DNA from: Bacteroidales bacterium
GTDB taxonomy: Bacteria > Bacteroidota > Bacteroidia > Bacteroidales > F082
Length of the DNA stretch: 60,534 nucleotides
Assembly: GCA_015491905.1 (NCBI GenBank)
Contig: WGGC01000200.1
Span: forward strand, 1 to 60,534
Reading direction: 5' to 3'
Shown: positions 54,358-60,534 of the stretch, one piece after another
How positions within the stretch are numbered: the stretch's first letter is position 1
Layout of the letters: each line of letters begins with the position of its first letter
The notes under the pieces: model-generated
The model's database searches: none
Seen by the model: the letters and a program-made list of their open reading frames with translations, nothing else
What the model was told of the DNA's origin: nothing
Position numbers and translations under genes: made by a program

Positions 54358-54978
54358 CATAAAGTACTTTTGGGCAATTCAGCAATTCACAAGGCCGAAG
54401 CCAATACCAAAAATTGCTGAGCGCGCTATCCGCTATATCTATGGCATTAATTCTCCTTATACATTGATTCAAGGGTTTACCAATGCCATAGGATGCCGCT
54501 TCTATCGCTAGTGCGACGTAAAATATAATTATGCTAGCAAACGAAGATATTACTATGATTCAAGGAAGAAATAGAGACATTTTTTTTCAAAAAGGGGCAC
54601 AGATGATGTTGCATTCCTTTCAAAACAAATCATTGTTATCCCATAAAAACATGGATTAATTCTAGTTTACTCTTTTTTCTACAGATCAAAGAAGACACAA
54701 AAAAATCTTCGCTATTTTTTCTCTTCAATTAAAAGTTCAAACCTAATTTTTTCAATTATTTTTAAAAATCCTTCTTGGGGTTCTCCCTTTAAAAAAAAGG
54801 AAGACAACTATATTCTTTAGGTTCAATAAGGGTTTCAACATATTAATTTCATTAAAATTTATCAAATCTGCTACCACAAGTAACAATCCTTATCCCCCTT
54901 TTAGCAAAAAGGGAGAACTTAAAGGGGACAAAAAAATTCCCTCTTTAGGTTCTCCCTTTAGTAAATGCTTAACTATTT
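54358..54978. other. Intergenic region with hairpin repeats
   Basis: About 620 bases. No credible gene is present; a short open frame overlapping the Omp85-like gene end is dismissed. Two members of the AAAGGGAGAACC hairpin family lie at 54767-54790 and 54891-54961. Confidence 0.5.
54908..54959. repeat. Long hairpin of a dispersed repeat family, probable dnaJ terminator
   Basis: AAAGGGAGAACTTAAAGGGG and its near complement are separated by an eight-base loop. On the minus strand it is followed by TTTTTG, and it lies 20 bases after the dnaJ stop. The same sequence type occurs at 42196-42275. Confidence 0.6.
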
Positions 54979-56124
54979 CTATTGATGAAAATAATCACGC
55001 ATACGATCAAAGAAGCTTTTATCCTTCGATGTTGGCATTGGATCGAAAGTCTTAGAGTCTTTAAATTTCTCCATTATTTTCCTCTCTTCTCCGTTTAGAT
55101 GTTGCGGAGTCCATATATTTATGTTAACGAGCAAATCGCCAACGCCATGATACTCTACACTTGGCAAGCCTTTTCCCCTTAACCTAAAAACTTTACCTCC
55201 TTGTGTCCCGGCAGGGATTTTAATCTTAGCCTTACCATCAACGGTTGGTATTTCAATGGTAGTACCAAGCACGGCGTCAGGGAAACTAATATAATGATCG
55301 TAAAGTAAGTTGCTGCCGTCTCTCTTTAATTCATCATGAGGTATTTCTTCAATAACGACAATTAAATCGCCATTAATACCTCCCCTTGCCGCTGCATTTC
55401 CTTTGCCCGAAACGGATAGTTGCATACCATCCTCTACTCCTGCAGGAATATTAACAGTAATAACATCTTCCCCTTTTACTATCCCATTACCATGACAAAC
55501 CTTACATTTATGTGTTATTATTCTACCTTCACCACCACACTGAGGACATACGCTCTGAGTTTGCATGTGACCGAGGAAAGTTTGTTGCACTCGTGTCACC
55601 TGTCCTGTACCATGACAAGTAGAGCAAGTAGTATAATTTCCATCTTCTGCTCCGCTACCATTGCAGGCTTTGCAACTCACATATTTATTTACTTTGATTT
55701 TTTTCTCTGCGCCATGCGCAATCTCTTTAAGCGTAAGCTTTACCCTCACCCTTAAGTTACTCCCCCTGTTAACTCTACGGCCGCCACCTCGCTGACCACC
55801 GCCACCAAAGCCAAAGCCTCCAAAAATATCGCCAAACTGAGAGAAAATATCATCCATACTCATCCCATGGCCACCAAAACCTCCACCTGAGGCTGCTCCA
55901 TTTACTCCTGCATGACCAAACTGGTCATAACGTGCCCTTTTGTTCTCATCACTTAGCACTTCGTAAGCTTCAGCAGCTTCTTTAAATTTATCTTCTGCTG
56001 TCGCATCACCGGGATTTTTGTCAGGGTGAAACTGAATGGCCTTTTTGCGATAGGCTTTCTTAATCTCCTCTACCGTCGACGTTTTTTCAACCTCCAGAAT
56101 CTCGTAATAATCTCTTTTTGACAT
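54979..56124 (-). CDS. dnaJ: Chaperone protein DnaJ
   Basis: A 381-residue type I J-protein. The J domain (1-70) contains HPD in [13 protein letters not shown] glycine/phenylalanine-rich linker follows, then four zinc-binding CxxCxGxG repeats ([32 protein letters not shown]) and the C-terminal peptide-binding domain. It stimulates DnaK ATP hydrolysis and delivers unfolded clients. It follows grpE on the same strand by about 170 bases. Confidence 0.97.
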   Translation of the reverse strand: MSKRDYYEILEVEKTSTVEEIKKAYRKKAIQFHPDKNPGDATAEDKFKEAAEAYEVLSDENKRARYDQFGHAGVNGAASGGGFGGHGMSMDDIFSQFGDIFGGFGFGGGGQRGGGRRVNRGSNLRVRVKLTLKEIAHGAEKKIKVNKYVSCKACNGSGAEDGNYTTCSTCHGTGQVTRVQQTFLGHMQTQSVCPQCGGEGRIITHKCKVCHGNGIVKGEDVITVNIPAGVEDGMQLSVSGKGNAAARGGINGDLIVVIEEIPHDELKRDGSNLLYDHYISFPDAVLGTTIEIPTVDGKAKIKIPAGTQGGKVFRLRGKGLPSVEYHGVGDLLVNINIWTPQHLNGEERKIMEKFKDSKTFDPMPTSKDKSFFDRMRDYFHQ

Positions 56125-56294
56125 ATCTAATTGTATAATTATGGTTCTCTTTGTATTCTATATATATCTTAAATTCACAGCTTTTCCTATTCTAAATAAA
56201 CCTATATTAATAAAACGACCATAGGCAGACTTCCAATACAAAGCCTACCTATAATTAGCAGTTTACCTTTTATGAAAAGCTGTCAACTTATTAT

Positions 56295-56903
56295 TTAGTC
56301 TCCAACAACTACTTTGGCAAAGCGGATAACCTTGTCGTTCATAGTATAGCCTTTCTCTATTACATCAAGTACTTTTGACTTTAAATCTTCTGACGGCGCC
56401 GGCACTTTAGTAAGGGCTTCGTGCAAATCGGTGTCAAAAATTTCACCTATAGCTTTAATCTCTTCAACTCCTTTTTGCTCCAAGGTCTTCTTAAATTTAT
56501 TGTAGATAAGTTCCATGCCTTCTCTATGTGCTCTATTCTCCTCAGTATCTGCTGTGGCTTTCATTGCCCGTTCAAAATCGTCAATAATCCCAATAATGGA
56601 AATAATCACATCCTCACCGGCTGTTTTATATATATCAGCTTTTTCTTTAATAGTACGCTTTCTGTAATTATCAAATTCAGAATATAGACGTAAATATTTG
56701 TCATTTAGCTCTGCAATCTTTTCTTGCGACTCTTTCAGTTCTTCCTTCAGCTTATCCTCCTTGCTTTGTTTCTTTCCTCTTCCATATTTCTTCGATTTTT
56801 TTTCTGCCTTTTGGTCCGCTGTTGCCGCATTTTTGTCAGCTGTATTATTATCAGAATTCATATTCGATAATTCTTGCTCTTGTATATCTTTAGTATCATC
56901 CAT
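56295..56903 (-). CDS. grpE: Nucleotide exchange factor GrpE
   Basis: About 202 residues from the ATG that begins MDDTKDIQEQEL; a longer upstream frame is non-coding leader. A charged N-terminal tail is followed by a coiled coil (KEELKESQEKIAELNDKYLRLYSEFDNYRKRT) and the C-terminal beta domain with GMELIYNKFKKTLEQKGVEEI and KVLDVIEKGYTMNDKVIRFAKVVV. GrpE releases ADP from DnaK. It is upstream of dnaJ; dnaK is not in the window. Confidence 0.95.
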   Translation of the reverse strand: MDDTKDIQEQELSNMNSDNNTADKNAATADQKAEKKSKKYGRGKKQSKEDKLKEELKESQEKIAELNDKYLRLYSEFDNYRKRTIKEKADIYKTAGEDVIISIIGIIDDFERAMKATADTEENRAHREGMELIYNKFKKTLEQKGVEEIKAIGEIFDTDLHEALTKVPAPSEDLKSKVLDVIEKGYTMNDKVIRFAKVVVGD

Positions 56904-57130
56904 AACTTTTATGTTTATTATATTGGTTAATATATTGATTAACTGTATGTAATGTTTCTTTCTCCTTGTTATTAAAAACATGCCGAGACACTTGCTTTTA
57001 CCAAAATTGTTGCCAATATACGATTCGGGACATTTTGTCATAATGTATTTGTGACAATAAATAATAGGTCCCATTCTTATTCCTTTATATATACCAATAT
57101 ATAGCTATATTAAGATTAAGAAAATCAACT

Positions 57131-57138
57131 TACATTTG
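57131..57138 (+). promoter_or_regulatory. -7 box of feoAB
   Basis: TACATTTG, 26 bases before the ATG. No -33 TTTG is seen at the usual distance. No clear Fur box was recognised. Confidence 0.5.
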
Positions 57139-57164
57139 CATCGAAAAATTACAAATTCATAACT

Positions 57165-59666
57165 ATGCGTTTAAGCGACCTAAAGCAAGGAGAAAAAGGA
57201 ATAATTTCAAAGATTAGAGGAAGAGGCGCCTTTAGACGTCGGATAATGGAAATGGGATTTGTAAATGGACAAGAAGTTACCGTTGTAAAGCGGGCTCCCC
57301 TACAAGATCCCATTGAATACTCAATTATGGGTTATGAGGTTTCACTACGCGAATCAGAATCGAAATTAATAGAAATTATTAAACCGGGAGAAAGCATCTC
57401 CCATGATTTTGATTATAAAGGCACCATGACAGAGGACACAGGCCTTAAGCTAAGGGAAAAAGGATTGAGAACAATAAACGTTGCCTTTGTTGGAAATCCT
57501 AATTGTGGCAAAACTACTATCTTCAATGCCGTTACAGGAATGCATGAGCATGTGGGAAATTACAGTGGCGTAACTGTCGATTCCAAAGAGGCTGTTTTCA
57601 AGCATAAGCAATACAGAATTAACATCGTTGACCTACCGGGGACATATTCACTTACCGCCTATAGCCCTGAAGAACTCTATGTCAGGAACTTTATCCATAA
57701 CGAAATGCCCGATGTGGTTGTTAATGTGGTAGATAGCTCAAACCTTGAACGCAACTTATACCTTACTACGCAGCTAATTGATATGGATATTAAGTTGGTG
57801 ATAGCACTTAATATGGCCGACGAGCTGGAGAAACGACACGACAAACTCGACGATGAAACCTTGGCGCAGATGTTGGGAACCCCAATGGAAAAAACGGTTG
57901 GTGCTAAAAATATTGGAATCGACAAGCTCTTTGATCTGGTAGTAGAAGTTTATGAAGATAAGAATCCCATCGAACGTCATATCCACATTAACTATGGTAA
58001 ATGTTTGGAGAAATCAATACAGTTGGTGCAAGACCTTATCAAAGATAAAGCAAATTACGACCTTACTGACCGAATTTCTTCACGCTTTCTTGCCATCAAA
58101 CTTTTAGAAGGTGATAAGGATGCTTTCAAAAAAATTGAATCCTGCTATAATGCTTATGAAATTAAGCAAATGGTGGAGGAAAGGAGTAAGCGCATCGAAA
58201 CTTACTTTAAAGAAAATGCCGAATCTGCCATTACTGATGCCAAATATGGTTTTATCAATGGCGCTCTAAAGGAGACCTTTGTTCAGGGAAGCAGCTTCAA
58301 TAGACGCGATATTACTCGATTGATTGATACTTTTATTACCGATAAATTATATAGTTTCCCGCTTTTTATTTTCCTTATGTGGGTAATGTTTCAAGCAACA
58401 TTCTTGTTAGGAAGCTACCCTCAACAGTGGATTGCCGAAGGTATCGATATCTTTAGTACATGGATATCTTCAATATTGCCCAATGGGATTATCCGAGATA
58501 TACTTGTTGATGGGATTATCGGTGGCGTAGGAAGTGTAATAAGCTTTCTTCCCAATATATTGATACTCTTCTTTTTTATTGCACTAATGGAGGACACCGG
58601 CTATATGGCTCGTGTCGCTTTTATTATGGATAAAATAATGCATAAGGTAGGACTGCACGGCCGCTCTTTTATCCCTTTACTTATGGGATTTGGCTGCAAT
58701 GTTCCTGCTATTATGGCTACCAGAACTATCGAAGGAAGGCGCGACCGCCTTGTAACAATGCTGATAAATCCTTTTATGTCTTGCTCGGCACGGCTGCCGG
58801 TTTATGTGCTTATTATAAGCGCATTCTTTCCTAATCACCCGGGAACAATGTTATTCTTTATTTATTCCCTCGGCATTATGATGGCCGGTATTATTGCTTG
58901 GATTTTCAATAAAACTTTAATGAAAGCGAAAGAGTTTCCTTTTGTTATGGAGTTACCCCCATACCGAATTCCTACAGGACAAACTTTGGCAAAGCACATG
59001 TGGTTTAAGGCAGCAATGTACCTGAAAAAGATGGGCGGTATTATTCTTATTGCTTCACTATTAATGTGGGCATTGGGTTATTTCCCAAGAGAAATTAATT
59101 TCTCTAAAGATTATCAGGCCGAGAAACTTGCAGCAATACACCAAATTGATAATAAACTAAATGTCCCTACCGATAGTATCTCCCTACTTAAAGTAATGGC
59201 TTTGCGAAAGATTGATTTCGCTCAACAGGCAGAGCGCCAAGAGAAATCATATATTGGTCAGCTGGGACATTTGGTTGAACCGGCAATTAGGCCCCTTGGT
59301 TTTGACTGGAAAATTGGAGTAAGCCTTATTAGTGGAATGGCCGCTAAAGAAATATTAGTCTCTACCATGGGAGTACTCTATCAAACCGACCCAACAGCTT
59401 CGGGAACACAGTCGCTCACAACAAAACTCAAACAAGCAACCTATAAGTCGGGTCCCAAAATAGGACAGAAAATTTATACGCCCGTGGTAGCCATGGCTTT
59501 ACTAATATTTGTCCTTTTCTATTTCCCCTGTGTAGCAACACTCGCAGCTATTCGTAGAGAGTCTGGCGCATGGAAATGGGCCATCTTTGCAATGACCTAT
59601 ACCACCGCCATTGCTTGGATTGCCGCCTTTTTGGTTTACCAGATTGGAAATTTAATAGTGGCATAA
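57165..59666 (+). CDS. feoAB: Fused ferrous iron transporter FeoA-FeoB
   Basis: An 833-residue fusion. Residues 1-75 are a FeoA SH3-like domain (MRLSDLKQGEKGIISKIRG, MGFVNGQEVTV). From about residue 105 comes the FeoB G domain: VGNPNCGKTT (G1), VDLPGTY (G3), ALNMADELEKR (G4), with the GDI helix after. The rest is the polytopic channel with gate motifs GFGCNVPAIMATRTIE and CSARLPVYVL, and a C-terminal CVATLAAIRRESG segment. It imports Fe2+, most useful under anoxic conditions, which fits nitrate respiration. FeoA-FeoB fusions are usual in Bacteroidota. Confidence 0.97.
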   Translation: MRLSDLKQGEKGIISKIRGRGAFRRRIMEMGFVNGQEVTVVKRAPLQDPIEYSIMGYEVSLRESESKLIEIIKPGESISHDFDYKGTMTEDTGLKLREKGLRTINVAFVGNPNCGKTTIFNAVTGMHEHVGNYSGVTVDSKEAVFKHKQYRINIVDLPGTYSLTAYSPEELYVRNFIHNEMPDVVVNVVDSSNLERNLYLTTQLIDMDIKLVIALNMADELEKRHDKLDDETLAQMLGTPMEKTVGAKNIGIDKLFDLVVEVYEDKNPIERHIHINYGKCLEKSIQLVQDLIKDKANYDLTDRISSRFLAIKLLEGDKDAFKKIESCYNAYEIKQMVEERSKRIETYFKENAESAITDAKYGFINGALKETFVQGSSFNRRDITRLIDTFITDKLYSFPLFIFLMWVMFQATFLLGSYPQQWIAEGIDIFSTWISSILPNGIIRDILVDGIIGGVGSVISFLPNILILFFFIALMEDTGYMARVAFIMDKIMHKVGLHGRSFIPLLMGFGCNVPAIMATRTIEGRRDRLVTMLINPFMSCSARLPVYVLIISAFFPNHPGTMLFFIYSLGIMMAGIIAWIFNKTLMKAKEFPFVMELPPYRIPTGQTLAKHMWFKAAMYLKKMGGIILIASLLMWALGYFPREINFSKDYQAEKLAAIHQIDNKLNVPTDSISLLKVMALRKIDFAQQAERQEKSYIGQLGHLVEPAIRPLGFDWKIGVSLISGMAAKEILVSTMGVLYQTDPTASGTQSLTTKLKQATYKSGPKIGQKIYTPVVAMALLIFVLFYFPCVATLAAIRRESGAWKWAIFAMTYTTAIAWIAAFLVYQIGNLIVA

Positions 59667-59680
59667 GAATGAATATTTAG

Positions 59681-59688
59681 TATATTTG
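59681..59688 (+). promoter_or_regulatory. -7 box of tRNA-Pro
   Basis: TATATTTG about 85 bases upstream of the tRNA. Confidence 0.45.
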
Positions 59689-59772
59689 CGGCCTTAATTA
59701 TATTTACCATTAGCAAATAAAACGTTCATTATAACAAATAGAAACTAAAGGATCAAATAGAGTTTGTTTTTT

Positions 59773-59846
59773 CGGGGTGTAGCGCAGCCAGGTAGCGCGT
59801 GTCGTTCGGGACGACGAGGTCGTAGGTTCGAATCCTATCACCCCGA
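59773..59846 (+). tRNA. tRNA-Pro(CGG)
   Basis: Acceptor CGGGGTG/CACCCCG with discriminator A, D stem GCGC, anticodon stem TGTCG/CGACG with loop TTCGGGA giving CGG, T arm GTAGGTTCGAATCCTAT. CCA is not encoded. Confidence 0.96.
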
Positions 59847-60064
59847 CTAATCTCTTTTCTTATTTAACCATTTTGCAAACTGAGCTTAGGCTATTCTAAA
59901 AGCTTAGAGTTACAATTTTGCCATAATGGCTGTACATAAATTTAGATTTCACTTTTTTAAAGGACCCTAAGAAACCAAATTATTCATTCTATTTCTTGAA
60001 AAACAAATAGTTAGCAGCAAAATAATAAAAACTAAAAAATATTTTGATAAAATAGATAAATTAT

Positions 60065-60072
60065 TACCTTTG
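60065..60072 (+). promoter_or_regulatory. -7 box of the tRNA-like array
   Basis: TACCTTTG about 37 bases before the first half-tRNA, so the array is probably transcribed as one unit ending at the hairpin terminator after tRNA-Met. Confidence 0.5.
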
Positions 60073-60108
60073 CAGCCCTTAAAGAAGTAAATTTCTTTAG
60101 AACAACAC

Positions 60109-60155
60109 CGAGCTAGCATAGTTAGTTAGAGCGTCCCGATGCATATCGGGAAGGT
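60109..60155 (+). pseudogene. Half-tRNA unit 1
   Basis: A degenerate acceptor and D arm (CCGAGCTAGCATAGTTAGTT) followed by TAGAGCG and the hairpin TCCCGAT-GCAT-ATCGGGA where the anticodon arm should be, then AGGTC. The T arm and 3' acceptor are replaced by other sequence (GTCAAGCTAAAGCA). Confidence 0.65.
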
Positions 60156-60190
60156 CGTCAAGCTAAAGCAAGTACGGAAAAATACTACCT

Positions 60191-60240
60191 GCCGAGGTAG
60201 CTCAGCTGGTTAGAGCGTCCCGATGCATATCGGGAAGGTC
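60191..60240 (+). pseudogene. Half-tRNA unit 2
   Basis: The 5' half GCCGAGGTAGCTCAGCTGGT is identical to that of tRNA-Met downstream. The anticodon arm is the same TCCCGAT-GCAT-ATCGGGA hairpin, followed by AGGTC and then GACAAGCTAAAGCA instead of a T arm. It repeats unit 1 at an 84-base spacing. Confidence 0.7.
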
Positions 60241-60274
60241 GACAAGCTAAAGCAAATACGGGAAAATACTACCT

Positions 60275-60348
60275 GCCGAGGTAGCTCAGCTGGTTAGAGC
60301 GTATGATTCATAATCATGAGGTCGGCAGTTCAAACCTGCCTCTCGGTA
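60275..60348 (+). tRNA. tRNA-Met(CAT)
   Basis: A complete tRNA: acceptor GCCGAGG/TCTCGGT with two G-T pairs, discriminator A, D stem GCTC/GAGC, anticodon loop TTCATAA, variable loop AGGTC, T arm GGCAGTTCAAACCTGCC. Features of initiator tRNA are lacking, so it is the elongator (a CAT anticodon modified to read Ile AUA is the alternative). Confidence 0.93.
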
Positions 60349-60415
60349 CTTTAGCCACCCAATTGGGTGGCTTTTTTTGTATATCTGTACATTAACAAAT
60401 GCTATTGAAGAATAG
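60349..60415 (+). repeat. Tandem repeat unit, first copy
   Basis: The 67 bp after tRNA-Met, ending TGCTATTGAAGAATAG, recur almost exactly at 60469-60534 after the pseudo-tRNA, up to the window edge. The second copy has one change in the terminator stem (CCTCCC for CCACCC) and one T fewer. Confidence 0.85.
60353..60379 (+). terminator. Terminator after tRNA-Met
   Basis: AGCCACCC and GGGTGGCT form a perfect stem with an AATT loop and seven T residues. Confidence 0.85.
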
Positions 60416-60468
60416 AGCGTCCCGATTGAAAATCGGGAAGGTCGGCAGTTCAAACCTGACTCTCGGTA
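60413..60468 (+). pseudogene. 3'-half tRNA with GAA anticodon-like loop
   Basis: Starts at TAGAGCG with no acceptor or 5' D arm, then CCCGA-TTGAAAA-TCGGG, a normal-looking anticodon arm with a GAA (Phe) anticodon, then AGGTC, a T arm with one mismatch (GGCAG/CTGAC) and TCTCGGTA. The 3' half is a copy of that of tRNA-Met, so it looks like a chimera. It cannot form a complete tRNA. Confidence 0.65.
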
Positions 60469-60534
60469 CTTTAGCCTCCCAATTGGGTGGCTTTTTTGTA
60501 TATCTGTACATTAACAAATGCTATTGAAGAATAG
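60469..60534 (+). repeat. Tandem repeat unit, second copy
   Basis: Matches 60349-60415 and runs to the end of the window; more units may follow outside. Confidence 0.85.

Noticed and set aside
54245-54511. Gene overlapping the end of the Omp85-like gene
   Set aside because: The frame is a shadow of the barrel gene, extends into intergenic repeats and has no protein-like features.
60109-60534. CRISPR array
   Set aside because: The repeated units are tRNA fragments and terminator copies, the spacing is irregular, and no cas genes are present.

Overview
The window reads as a chromosomal segment of a low-GC member of the Bacteroidota, probably an uncultured Bacteroidales/Marinilabiliales-type organism. 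The evidence is type IX secretion (T9SS) sorting domains of both kinds, a fused FeoA-FeoB, glycoside-free 'head GIN' and Omp85-type envelope proteins, many TAnnTTTG -7 promoter boxes, a general lack of Shine-Dalgarno sequences, and tRNA genes without encoded CCA. No rRNA operon and no CRISPR array were seen.

Layout. 1-8271: the tail of a sulfide:quinone-reductase-like flavoprotein, then narK-narG-narH-narJ-narI, a complete respiratory nitrate reductase with its transporter. 8272-23428: an accessory region. It holds a MITE-like element, a DUF488 gene with an atypical perfect Shine-Dalgarno, a complete four-gene Wadjet-like (JetABCD, SMC/MukBEF-related) plasmid-defence operon at 10001-16302, a retropepsin-like protein, a membrane LytTR regulator, a secreted cytochrome P460 / AcfC-like binding protein / PF03640 lipoprotein cluster, and an IS4-like transposase remnant. 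The Wadjet segment is bracketed by two ~70 bp related sequences in inverted orientation. 23873-44864: mostly housekeeping and envelope genes (tRNA-Ser, NhaC, DksA-like, AGCS symporter, LTA-synthase-like enzyme, GlpK, head-GIN protein, thioredoxin, NadD, YidC, two T9SS cargo proteins), plus hypA and a hypB broken by an in-frame amber codon inside its P-loop, and one large protein of a widespread uncharacterised family. 45036-50753: XRE regulator, a MITE-like element, RNase P RNA (minus strand), EttA, an Mpv17-like membrane protein and a porin-like barrel. 51170-59666: a solitary trpB preceded by a complete attenuator (19-codon leader peptide with Trp-Gln-Trp, then a terminator hairpin), a second copy of the first MITE-like element, an Omp85-type barrel, dnaJ-grpE and feoAB. 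59773-60534: tRNA-Pro(CGG), tRNA-Met(CAT), and an odd tandem array of half-tRNAs whose anticodon arm is replaced by a TCCCGAT...ATCGGGA hairpin.

How the genes fit together. NarGHI oxidises quinol and reduces nitrate, NarJ matures NarG, and NarK imports nitrate; the upstream flavoprotein could feed electrons from sulfide or NAD(P)H into the same quinone pool. JetABCD is predicted to recognise and cut small circular DNA. DnaJ and GrpE serve DnaK, which is outside the window. The most unusual items are the Wadjet island with its flanking inverted sequences, the trp attenuator on an orphan trpB, the hypB amber codon, and the half-tRNA array. All family assignments come from reading motifs and from memory of the families; no database search was run.
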